Part shown: in pieces, positions 31,066-42,384 of the stretch
How the letters are laid out: the number at the start of each line of letters is the position of its first letter
Numbering within the stretch: the stretch's first letter is position 1
NCBI GenBank assembly: GCA_000787465.1
Contig: JSYX01000208.1
Coordinates: 1 to 53,719 of the forward strand
Length of the DNA: 53,719 nt
Reading direction: 5' to 3'
DNA from: Thermomucor indicae-seudaticae
Lineage: Eukaryota > Mucoromycota > Mucoromycetes > Mucorales > Lichtheimiaceae
Program-made: the position numbers and the translations under genes
The notes under the pieces: generated by a model
What the model was told of the DNA's origin: nothing
Seen by the model: the letters and a program-made list of their open reading frames with translations, nothing else
Database searches by the model: none

Positions 31066-33732
31066 ATGCAGCTGCAGCCAGAAACCTTTCCTTCGGCAAC
31101 GTACAATTCAAGTACAACGCCAGCATTCACAGACCTTTCCCGCTGGCGATTGCGTGTTAAAGAGGGCGCTCAGACTTGGCATTACTTGGAATCCGATGAG
31201 GAATGCAAAGCATGGCCCCAAACGTTTTGGGACAAGTATCATCTTGGCTTGCCTCTGGTGAGCTTTACTTCTTTCATAAAGAGAAAGAGATATGGCCGAG
31301 TAGTAGAATAACCAGAGGAACGGTTTAGGATGCCCCAGCGCTACCACGCGCGAAGACACCCCTAGACGCAGCCCGTAATGGATTCGATTTCTATCGTCGC
31401 TTGCAGACTGAAGATGGCCATTGGGGTGGTGAATACGGTGGTCCAATGTAACGATAATACTCCAACAATGCGTATTCTTTGGCTGAAAAGGAAAGAGATA
31501 GGTTCTTGATTCCAGGCTTGATCATTTCTCATTATATTACCGGGACGCCTGTTCCTGAGCCAATGCGGCTCGAATTGATTCGATACTTGCTTAACCGTGC
31601 TCACCCGGAAGACGGTGGTTGGGGGATACACATTGAAGGGATCTCGACGGTCTTTGGAACTGCATTGAATTACGTGACACTTCGTATCCTTGGCCTGGGA
31701 CCTGACCATCCTGCGATGGCCAAAGCAAGAGCCACTCTGCATAAACTAGGTAAAGACTTACGCCCACTCGTTATTCAACGAACGTTAATAAGACGTTGAG
31801 ATAGGTGGTGCCACTGGAGCACCTGCTTGGGGTAAATTTTGGTTATGTGCATTAGGTGTCTATGACTGGAAAGGCATGAACCCGGTGCCTCCAGAATTAT
31901 GGTACGTCCCGTTTCCCTTTTCAGAAGGGAAAAATGCTCACTTTCCCCATCAAAGGCTCTTGCCACAATTCACGCCGCTATGTCCTGGTAACTGGTGGGT
32001 CCATACCCGCATGGTGTATCTGCCGATGGGCTACATTTATGCTCTGCGCTTGAGTGCTCCTCTGACCGAATTCACGCAATCGCTTCGCGAGGAACTGTAC
32101 ACCGAACCGTACGACCAGATTGACTGGAACCGACAAAGAAACAACGTGTCCGTTGCTGACCTCTATACGCCCCACACTAAATTGATGGATGTCTTGAATG
32201 GTAAATGCACCCAGATAGATAGATCGCCCGTGCCTAACCCAATTCATTTATGTATATTTATAGAACTCATGACATACTATGAGATGCTGCCGACAAAGTT
32301 CAATTGGCTGCGCCATCTGGCCCTCCGGGAAACCATAAAGCAGGTGCAGATGGAAGACGAGAATACGTTCTTTTTGGACATTGGACCAGTCAACAAGGTG
32401 ATGAACTGGCTAGTGGTTTATTATCACTATGGCAAAGACTCGCGTGAGTTCAGGGAGCATGTGAAACGCAATCTGGACTTTATGTGGATGGGGCCCGAAG
32501 GCATGATGATGAACGGTACCAATGGCAGCCAGCTTTGGGATTGTGCATTTATCGTTCAAGCCTTGGCGGAAGCCAACTTGTCAAGCAATCCAGAGTACAG
32601 ACAGAACATGATCAAGGCATTAGAATTCCTCGATACCACTCAGGTGAGTAAAACACCTGTCAGTTAGTGTAAAAGAAATAAGAATACTGAAGTACAAGTT
32701 AGATCCGGCGGAATGTGCCGAATTACCAAAGATGCTACAGACAAGTCTCGAAGGGAGCTTGGCCGTTTAGTACCCGAGACCAGGGTTATACCGTCTCAGA
32801 CTGCACAGCAGAAGGCCTCAAGGCAACCATTACGCTTCAAAACCTGCCAGACATGCCGCAGCTTGTGAGTCGCGAACGGCTCCGCGAGGCCGTGGACGTG
32901 CTGCTTACAATGCAGAACGCCGATTATGGATTTGCTTCGTACGAGCCCATCCGTGGTCCTCGATGGCTTGAACTGCTGAATCCTGCCGAGGTGTTTGGTA
33001 ACATCATGATTGAATACAGCTACCCAGAATGCACGACGGCCGTCGTGATGGGCCTAAAGGCTTTCAATAAACTCGACCCAGAGTACCGTGCAGACGAGAT
33101 CAAACGAACCACGGAGCTAGCTTTGCAATACATTAAGAGTGCTCAGAACGAAGACGGATCGTGGTACGGAGCATGGGCCATCTGTTTCACGTATGCTGCC
33201 ATGTTTGCCCTGCAGAGTTTGGCAAGCATGGGCGAGTACTATCATAACAGGTAAGGTTTTCTTTATGAATGAAATAAGGACCAGATGATCTGACCGCGTT
33301 TAATCAGTGAACATTCCCGAAAAGGGTGTGATTTCCTGATTTCCAAGCAGGAGGCGGACGGTGGATGGGGGGAAACGTACAAGGCATGTGAGACAAAAGT
33401 GTACTGCCACAACCCCAAGTCTCAAGTGGTCAACACAGCCTGGGCGGTGATGGCGCTTATGGATGCAAAATACCCGCATGAAGAACCGATCCGGCGAGGC
33501 ATCGAACTGATCATGAAGAGGCAACAGGAGAACGGTGAATGGCTGCAGGAAAACATTGAAGGCGTCTTTAATAAGAACTGTAAGAGGAGATTGAAAAAGT
33601 GGCACGCTAGATCAGGTGTTGATGGTAAATGGTGTAGGTATGATCTCTTATCCTAATTACAAGTTTGCCTTTACCATCTGGGCTCTTGGAAAGTACGCCA
33701 AGGTCTATGGTAACAAGACTCTTTTCCCGTAG
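31066..33732 (+). CDS. ERG7: Lanosterol synthase (oxidosqualene cyclase)
   Basis: Cyclises 2,3-oxidosqualene to lanosterol in the ergosterol pathway, on ER or lipid-droplet membranes. Eight exons (31066-31257, 31329-31447, 31502-31749, 31805-32200, 32264-32643, 32703-33250, 33308-33579, 33638-33732) close in phase to 749 residues, close to yeast Erg7 (731). The catalytic VSDCTAEG motif places the acid at Asp478. QW repeats are visible ([47 protein letters not shown]). Other family stretches are [39 protein letters not shown], and the end SYPNYKF then IWALGKY. The first intron starts GTGAGC. Its promoter abuts repeat copy B. Confidence 0.97.
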
Positions 33733-34054
33733 AACATCTGCCAGTATTACGTATTCTATCTATTACTTACCAATAACACGCGTACATGTACGTCTCTATG
33801 GTGACACCAGAACAAAACCGTGGAGATCAAATTCGCTCCGCCCACACCATTCTTCTTTTTGATCCGTCATCCTTCGTCTGATATGAACAAGGACCCGTCT
33901 TTTGCTGCGTCGGAAGGGGGTTTAGGGGATGATGCAGTATCTAAAAATGGGCATCGTACGTATCAGGGCCTTACTCTTTATATATATACTTTAAGATCTT
34001 GGCTTTTGCTCCAAACATGCCCTTTTGTAACAACACCAGGCTAACAGTAATATC
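33733..34054. other. Short intergenic region
   Basis: 322 bp between lanosterol synthase and the DUF2421 gene, same strand. A TATATATA lies at about 33979, 75 bp before the downstream start, and is a candidate TATA element. Nothing else is seen. Confidence 0.5.
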
Positions 34055-37000
34055 ATGTGGAATAATAATCAAGAGATGGACACTTGCCGGCATGGCTTCA
34101 TGACCAGCACATGTCCGACGTGTTGTCATCGGTCCATTTATGCACAGTCCGTCCCGACCGCAGAGTCACTGGCTCGTTCACTGGTGCCACCGCTAGATTC
34201 AGCAGCACAATCTTATGTCACGGCAATGTCAAACCTTGGCTGGTCCATTCCTGCTCAGGGTCGACGGGCCATGACAAGTGCTGACTTGTTGATGCTCAGC
34301 AAGTCGCCGACTTCCTGTCTCAGCGAAGACAACTATGAAGTCGTTCTTGACGACGGTACTCGGCAAAAGCGATCCGTGTCTCTCTCGAGTAGTATGCCAC
34401 GTATCAAGTACCTTGACGACTACCGTTACTATCACCGGAGACCAGAAGAAGGAGAAGAACCGTACGTTCACCCCCTTGTATTTTTAACGTACTGTTTCTT
34501 TCTGACTGTTTATTTCAGGACCGAAACGACGGCGCTTTTAAGCAAATCACGGGCAAGGCAATCGTTGCTGGAAGACTCGTCAGACTCTGAAGACGATAAC
34601 TCGTCACCCAAAGACAGCGGGCGGAGGCGTTGGATTCCTTCTTTGACGCACCAACAGAAGATGGTGTTAAAGTGCAGCTTTGCCTACTTTTTGGGATCGT
34701 TGTTCACCTTTGTACCGGCGCTGAATCGCGTCGTAGGCGGCGGATCAAGCGTGTCGAGCCACGTGGTTGCGACGGTAACGGTGTTCTTTAATCCAGCAAA
34801 AACGGTGGGCGGCATGGTGCAAGCGGCAGGATTTGGCTTGATTTATGCTGTAGCGGCGTTGTCGGTCTGTTTGCTGAGCTTGGCAAGCGCGGATTACCTG
34901 ATGATGGTCCAGCATAGCTATTTGTGGGCGTGTCTTGTGATTTTGGGCGTATGGCTGACGGGCAGTACATTTGTGATTGCGTTCTTGAAGGCTCGGTTCC
35001 CTAATCAAGCAAGCATACGAAGTGGTAAGATAGCGAGATGGATGCCTCTTTTCCTGATCCACATGGAACTCTTATCGTTATTTTGCCTACGCCTTCTTCT
35101 TTAACACAAAGCTTCTTCCTTGGCGTTCATCATTTTGTTTTCTGTGCTTGTCAAAGAAGCATCCACCGAATACGATACGACAAAGATCGAGCATACATTT
35201 GCCATTGTATTGGTTGGAACAGCAATCTCGGTGACCATCTGTCTTGTGGTCTGGCCGATGCGCGCGACAAAGAAACTACGGTAATAACAAACGCTTGAAC
35301 GTCTTGAGTGATGATTACGTTTATACTCACTGAGAATAACAAGGTCTGACATTGATGCGACGCTTCATTCAATACGAGTGCTGCTGAAGCTCTTGACAAA
35401 GACTTTTCTACTTGACGCTGATCTGCCAGAGTTCGTCGCCAACCAGCAACTGGAAACAGCCATCAAAGCCCATCGCACCAGTTTTACAGCGCTGCAGGCA
35501 TCACTAAAGGACGCAAAGCTTGAATTCTTTAGCTTGGACATGTGGTACCATGCGGAACAGTATGACAAGGCTGTCGCAAGCCTTCAGCGGCTAGCGCAAC
35601 ATATCAGCGGATTGAGGAGCAGCTGCGGTCTTCAGTTTGAAGCAATGCACGAGAACAACAAAACAGAGAGTACCTGGGCGCAGTCGCGATCACATCCAAC
35701 AAGCAGCCGAGAACCATCATCGCGACCCGCGACAGATCCGCGACGTCAAACGATCAATATCAAGGCCGATGATCGCCGTCGAAAGATGGAAAACGAACTC
35801 AAGCGAGAACAGAGTCTGGAGCAAAACATGTTTTGGATGGATGGATTGCACAATAGTCATGGAACTGGACTCGCACAAAGCCCACCACCAGGACCTGTCA
35901 ACATGGAGCGTGAAGTTTCAGCAACCAGTATCAGCAACCCTCGTCTCCCTTATGATTTGGAGACGGTGCCTGAATCGCCCTTGGAAGAGGCATTCCAAGA
36001 AGAAGAAGAAGAAGAAGAGGGGCCTCTTGGCCAGTTTATTCGATCGATTCGTGCGCCCATGAAGTCGCTGGCCTACACTTGCAAGCAAACCATTATCCAT
36101 CTCCAAGCTCATTTCACAGGCATGACGACAGAGCATACACCTTCGTTTGCGCTTTTACAGCGCAATTTGACATCGGCGCTTGAGCTCTATGAAGAGTCAG
36201 AACACCGGGCACTCACGCGTCTGTACCGTCGCAAGCTAAAAGAGCATAATACGAACAGTCAGCGGCGTCAACGACAGCAGTCTCTTAATACGATGGATGC
36301 CAACCAACTGCACTCGCAACTCATGAAGCAGTTTCCGGCAGAAGACATCTTTTTGGTCTACTTTTTTGTCTTTTGCATGCTAGAGTTTGCAAAGGAGCTG
36401 GTCCAACTTGTCGGTCACGTCGAGCATCTGTTTGATGAACACGCGGACGAACCAAAGAGCTTGTGGGACCACGTAAGGAGGTTTTTCCACTTGATGTTTT
36501 TTGGCAAGTACCTCGCTCGATCTCATACATGTATTATGGTTTACTCATGATTGTGTCTTGTATTAGGGCGAAACCAAAAGTCGACAGAAGAGCTGCTGGA
36601 AAAGGCTGCAAAAAAGGAAGAGACGTTTATACCCAACAATCAAAATACAAAAAACACGTTACAGACGCCATCGCCAACGACACGCATCAGAAAGTTCTTT
36701 TTGAGGTTATGGAGGATCTTTTCGTGGTTCAGGCAGCATACGGTGCGGTACGCCGTCAAGGCCTGCTTCTCGGCTGTGATGGTGGCCATGCTGGCGTACA
36801 TTCCTGCCACTCAGTATTATTTCCGAGAATATCGTATGGAATGGACCCTTGTGACAGTAAGTATATTATCAAGAGGTGGGTCCTATTTCGTTGCTAAAAC
36901 ATACGCGTAGATTATGGCAGTCATGTCACCTACTGTGGGCGGCACGAACCTCATTGCAGTATTACGTGTACTGGCGACCATCCTGGGCTGCATCGTTGCT

Positions 37001-38235
37001 GCCTTCGTTTATACGGCCTTCTTAGCCAATCCATACATCCTTGGCTTGGTCACGTGGCTCTTTTCCATACCATGCTTTTACATTATCCTCAACCACAAGT
37101 ACGGCCGCTTTGGACAGTTTGCGCTGCTGGCATACAATCTGGTTGTTCTGTACAGCTATAATCATCGAGACGATGCCACTGTGACAGACGTTTTCGATCT
37201 GGCTTGGAAGCGATGTGTTGCTGTTTCTGTGGGCGTCATCATTGGTTCGTATATCGAGAGACAAAAAGGTTTAAAAAAGCTGTGTGCTCATGACCTTTCC
37301 GTCTGCTAGGACTCGTGGTAACGGCATATATCTGGCCGTATGAAGCACGCAAGGAACTTCGCAAAGGACTGTCTGATTTACTGTTGCATCTGTCATGGTT
37401 ATACAAGCAGTTAGTGTCCGTGTACTCTGACACAACCACAATGGGCGAAGAAGAGGACAGCTACGCTATGCTTTTGGATCAAGTGTTTTACGAGACACGC
37501 CATGAAGAAGACGATAGACATACACCGACACCACAAGAGCTGGAAGCACTTTCTCAACGCAACAAGCTACGTGCTGCACAATTCCAAAAGTTAGAACTGG
37601 CACTGCAGGTGCACCTGGTCTCACTCCAAGAGCTCCTGAGCCATGCACCAAACGAACCACGACTGAAGGGGCCCTTCCCAGTCAAGACGTATCAGTCGAT
37701 GCTCACGTCATGCCAAAACATCCTGGACAAGTTTTTATCGATCCGAATCGTGGTCCTCAAAGACGTGTGGGCCGTCCAAGTTCGGCGCTCGCTCATGCTG
37801 CCGGCAAGCAAAGAATGGATGGACATGGCCGGCAATATCCTGCTGTACTTTTACCTGCTTGCTTCGGCGCTTCAGCTCAAGACTCCCCTGCCGCCGTTCC
37901 TTCCACCCGCCGAACATGCACGGGAGCTGCTGATGAACAAGTTGGAGCAAGTCCTGCCGTCTGTGGCAGCGAACACGACTCATGCTACTCAGGACGACGA
38001 AAGCTATGTTGTGTATTATGCCTACGTCGTCATGATGGAAAGCATCATTCAGGAACTAGACAAGGTCAGTCAGTCTATCTAACGATAGCTACATAGACAA
38101 AGGGCTAATGTTATTATATAGCTCGGGAACCACATGAAGGAGCTTTATGGAACACTGGTGCCTCCTGATCAATGGGCTCGATGCTTTGGATTGAGAGACC
38201 TTGAGCAGAATCAGTTTGGGTTATTCCCAAAGTGA
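34055..38235 (+). CDS. DUF2421/aromatic-acid-exporter-like multi-pass membrane protein
   Basis: Eight exons (34055-34461, 34519-35024, 35112-35280, 35344-36503, 36567-36856, 36911-37244, 37310-38064, 38122-38235) close in phase to 1244 residues. Architecture: a hydrophilic Cys-containing N-terminus; a first membrane half (about 210-360: CSFAYFLGSLFTFVPAL, GFGLIYAVAALSVCLLSLA, SYLWACLVILGVWLTGS); a long cytosolic middle with an acidic run near residue 575; and a second membrane half (YAVKACFSAVMVAMLAYIPA, NLIAVLRVLATILGCIVAA, FALLAYNLVVLYSYN). The C-terminal domain is DUF2421-like. This matches the Bre4/FUSC-type fungal family; the substrate is unknown. The fourth intron has a GC donor (G/GCAAGT at 36504), the only choice that restores phase. 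Confidence 0.87.
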
Positions 38236-38433
38236 ACTAGGATCACCTTTCGACGTTGACATGTATTCGTTCATTTTGTACATTGGAACAGCATTTGCAT
38301 TCTTCGACAATACTCATTTTTTTTGGCGCCCTTGTCTTTTGCGCGAACGCAGTGTTCAAGAAACAGTGCCCAATGTTATCAATCCTTAAAGGGTATAGGA
38401 TAAAGACGTGGGTTTGACCTGGGCAAATGACGT

Positions 38434-41345
38434 TTATAGGTTAATGTTGGAAAGTGCAGAATCTAACTGATCCAGCCACTGATCCAATTCGATAAAGGCA
38501 TCCCGTAAGGCCATTTGTAGGCTTTCTTTTGATCTGAGTCCATCCAGATTAAGAGGACTGATGGCACCCGCTCGCCGTCTGTCGCTGACACTAGCAGCAG
38601 CGGATTGAACTGGCAGCGGTGGGATGGGAATTTTTTGCTTCCGTAAGGCATCCTAACAAACACAAGAAATTCAATCCCGGTTCGTCGGGTTGCAGAGATC
38701 GATCGGTTTTTACCTTGTGGGCATTCGGTACGTTATCGGCGCTCACGCTGCGGCGATGGGGCGAATCTTGGTGTTCTTCGTTCGGTTCACTAGTTTTTCG
38801 GGGCGCTTTGGCTCGAATATTATTCTTTGCTTGTAGCGAAGTCTGATAGAGCTGATGCTGCTTGCTTTCGAGTATCTTTTTAGGTGCGAACAAGGCAGCT
38901 TCTTCAGATTGTCGCAAGGTTGTTGCTGAGCGGACACGGCGCGCTAGTGCATAACTTGGTTTCATACCGTTGTCGTCTGCCGTTGGCGCGAGTCGCTGGT
39001 CCACTTTCAGTAACCCGTCTTCTCCAGTGCAAGTAGCCCGCTGGTCCGAATGGGATCTCGTTCGCGCCATAGGTTTACTGCTTTGCAAATCGTCTTCCGG
39101 AGAAATAGACCTGACACGAGGAGATAATTTAGGTGCACTAACAAGAACCGGTTGTGACGACGTTGGAGCAGTCTGCAGTTTGTTTTGTGCTCCAGGAACC
39201 AGTCGGTTCCCACTTGCCAGCTGCTCCGCGGCAGACGTATTTCCTTGAGACTGTGATGTTTTCGGCGCAAATGGACTAAGGGATGGTGAGACGTCAGTGT
39301 TGAGTTCCTTCTTGTTTGGTGATGAGGCGGATGGTGGTGTAATTAAATGCTGAGGGTTATTAGTTTTTGATGTGTTCTTATCATCGTGCATGTGGGGTAT
39401 CTGTAAAGCATCAGCAGGACTGATCGTTCGTAGCGCAGGTGATATAGGGTGCATGGATGGTGTAGATGTAATCATACCAGTATCAAGATCTATGACTGGA
39501 GACGGTGCTGTCGTCGCAGATAGCTGGATTGGCGTTATGGATGGGGAGTTGGCGTTGACAGGTGACGGTACGACATTTGGCGAGCATGATAAAGGTGAAT
39601 TCGCACTTGATGTGCCTAATAGTGCATCCACGGGTGTCGGCTGCGATTTTTCGAAAAGTCGAACAAGAGGGTGAACATCAGGATTCCGAAAGGGCCGTGT
39701 GAGAATGTCTTCTGGATTGACACTACGGTAAGGAGATTGAGACGCGTCACATTGTCCAGGTGAAGACTCGCTTCTGTCTTCCTTTTGTCTATGTTTTACA
39801 CCACTTGACTCCGGCCGTATGGTCTTGTAAGTAAGGGACGGTCTTCGTAAGACATGCCATATTTATGTAGCTCAAGTATATTATCACGTACATCGAAATC
39901 CCACTTATCATCATTCTCCGAGTTCTCCATGCGTTTGAGCGCGTTCTTTTCTTCGTTATCGCTAGCAAATGAGTCCAAATATCAGCGATTACATGTATTA
40001 CAGCGCCATATGTCGCAGAAGCTTACCTTTCGCTCAAGTCGTCTGAAGCAACGCTATTTCGCCGACTGTTTCCTTTTTCACTTTTCCATTTCTCATATCG
40101 TCTGATGAGATCCAATAGCACCGATTTGGACACTTTGTTGGAGCTCTTGACAAATTTAGTCTTCATAAGCTCATCAGCATCCGGCCGCTAATGGCTTGCT
40201 TTAACAACATGATGTCTAACGGATAATAATACATCATTATGCAGCTTACTTCGCTTGGCTCTTCGCATAAGCACAGATCCACAAATTCTCGTATGGCTGG
40301 CGAGTACTGCTCCGGCAGGCGAGGTGGCTTCGACCGTGGAATCAAAATGATCGCGCGCATCGGGTCGACGTGTGCAAGAGGAGGGCTCCCAGACGCCATT
40401 TCATAGACGGTGATACCCAAGGACCATATATCTGCCTAAGCATTCGTCTGCATCAGCTTCTTCAAATTTCAAGGAACCTGTTGCCCTTTTACCTATACTG
40501 GGACTTTTGTCGTTACCTTGTAGTCATACGACGAGCCCTCACGAATGACCTCTGGCGCCATCCAATACCTGTAGGATGTAAATAAGTTAAATATAACGCA
40601 AAGTGGGTAAGATGTACATACGGCGTTCCCACAAAAGTGTTACGCTTCAGCGAATTGACAGTCGTTTGACCCGCAACACCAAAATCACACAGTTGTACGT
40701 TTCCCTCTGCAGTCAAAAGGATGTTTGCAGCTTCGACAACACAGAAATTCGTGAGCACTTCTTTCCAAATTTCTCCGGTTCGTTACTCATTTTACCTTTG
40801 ATGTCGCGATGTATGATACAGTTTTTGTGCAGATAGGAAAGCGCCTGCAAGATCTCTCTGATGATGACTGATATATACTTTTCCTCGATATTGCCTGCCT
40901 TCATCTAAACTGTGCCTTCAGTAGGGAACATCCTCGATCGCCTATCCGTTGGTCCATCAACCTACAATTGTCCGTACACTGCCACCCGCAGCGTAGTCCA
41001 TGATAATCCACAGTTTGGTGTCGTTGAGTATGCTTCCGTAATACGGAGTGATGTTTTTTGAGCGAGCCTGGGTCAGCTGAGACAAAAGTGCAATCTCTTT
41101 CTGAATGTCGTCGACATCGTCTTCCTCGGTATCCAGATTCAATACTTTGATGGCAACGATTTTCTTGGTCTTGTTATTAATGCTGTATTTTCGACGGGAT
41201 TTTGAGTTTCCCGGGGGAGAAGAAACGACATCGTTGCAACAGAGTATTACCCTTTATAAACCGAACCATAAGCGCCTTTGCCGACTCGTTCCAATCTTGT
41301 GTATAATTCGGACGCAGTTGCAGATTGGCCCTGTTTGGAAGACAT
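38434..41345 (-). CDS. Ste20-type protein kinase of the GCK group (Kic1/Nak1/MST3-like)
   Basis: Ten exons (41251-41345, 40966-41182, 40796-40904, 40622-40730, 40517-40568, 40250-40435, 40027-40187, 39892-39961, 38714-39823, 38434-38652) close in phase to 775 residues. The kinase domain is N-terminal: [16 protein letters not shown] with Lys44, GGSVRTI then MKAG, HRDIKAANILL with Asp138, DFG at 156-158, [27 protein letters not shown]. The motif WDFD followed by TI after the kinase domain is typical of fungal germinal-centre kinases of the Kic1/Nak1 type. These act in the RAM/MOR polarity pathway upstream of NDR kinases. The remaining 450 residues are Ser/Pro-rich and probably disordered. The exon 8 donor at 39891 (GTACGTGA) was chosen by phase. 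Assignment to Kic1/Nak1 rather than Sid1 is inference. Confidence 0.9.
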
Positions 41346-42384
41346 GCTCTGCCTTTTGGTTTGAAGCTCCCCATCAGGAAACCCTTAATGTCCTCTCGAG
41401 TCACACAAAATTTCAAGTCAGCATTGCAGTTTGAAGATGCACAAGACAGACAGAAGGTTAGAAGAGGATATCGATTGAACTCGACGTAATTGATGAGTTC
41501 GTTCGCTAAATGCGCCTGGTGTCTGTCCGCATCCAATTATTGAAATGGCAATAGTTCCGATGTTATGAGCTGCGTTACTGTCGTAGTAAGAAAGCGTGGT
41601 ACATCTGGCTAGTAACCATTTCTGAGCATTGATTTGCAATCACCTTTGTCAATAAACATGCCGTGAAGGTGCTGGTTGTCTGGGTGGAAGCATTTGTTTC
41701 AGTAATAAACATAATCCGCAGCAGATTACTACTACGTAAGCACGCCATGACCATTATTTTTGTTGCGCGAATCGAACTATTAGCTGCTAAACGCTATTGT
41801 ACTTAAGCATATTGCTAGTTTGGCAACTGTCGAGTAACAGACAATGGCGCTTCAATGAAAGGCAAAAGAAGGTACACTCTGTCGAAACAAAGCGATTGTA
41901 GCTACACTGCCAGGCGCAGAATGGAGTTAATTTCGCTTTTAACCAATGAGCCAAAAAATATAGTAACTAGACTATCTACTCTACTAACCATCGGTGCAAT
42001 AACTACGTCATATCACGACCATTTGCATACTCAGCGGGATCAAGCACTCGATCTGGTTGTCATAGAGATCAGATCTTTACGCACAGAGCCGCAATTCGCA
42101 ATGTTTCTGCAAACTACCGTAATGTTGTTGACCCGTTCGCTCTAAGGAGAACCTTAATACTTGTTCATCATCTGGACTGTTGATATTTGCTTTATGCTAT
42201 CCCGCGGTTGCTTATGAACCTGTTGTGCGAGCAAGAGCGGTTACTGGACGCATTCCGCGCCTGATTCATGCTGCGTCTTGAGTCCTTCCTTTTTCGGATT
42301 CAGTCAATTCAGAATGCATAAAGAACTCAGCATTCGCTGGTTCCTTCCTTTTGCTTCTTCTTTGAGAACTGATCTACAAACGGA
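41346..42384. other. Divergent intergenic region between the kinase and the paladin-like gene
   Basis: 1.04 kb serving both 5' ends. Short frames only. No TATA or operator could be identified with confidence. Confidence 0.5.

Noticed and set aside
31684..31692. GTATCCTT, a U12-type donor-like string
   Set aside because: It lies inside a conserved lanosterol synthase exon (LRILGLG), so it is coding sequence, not an intron start.
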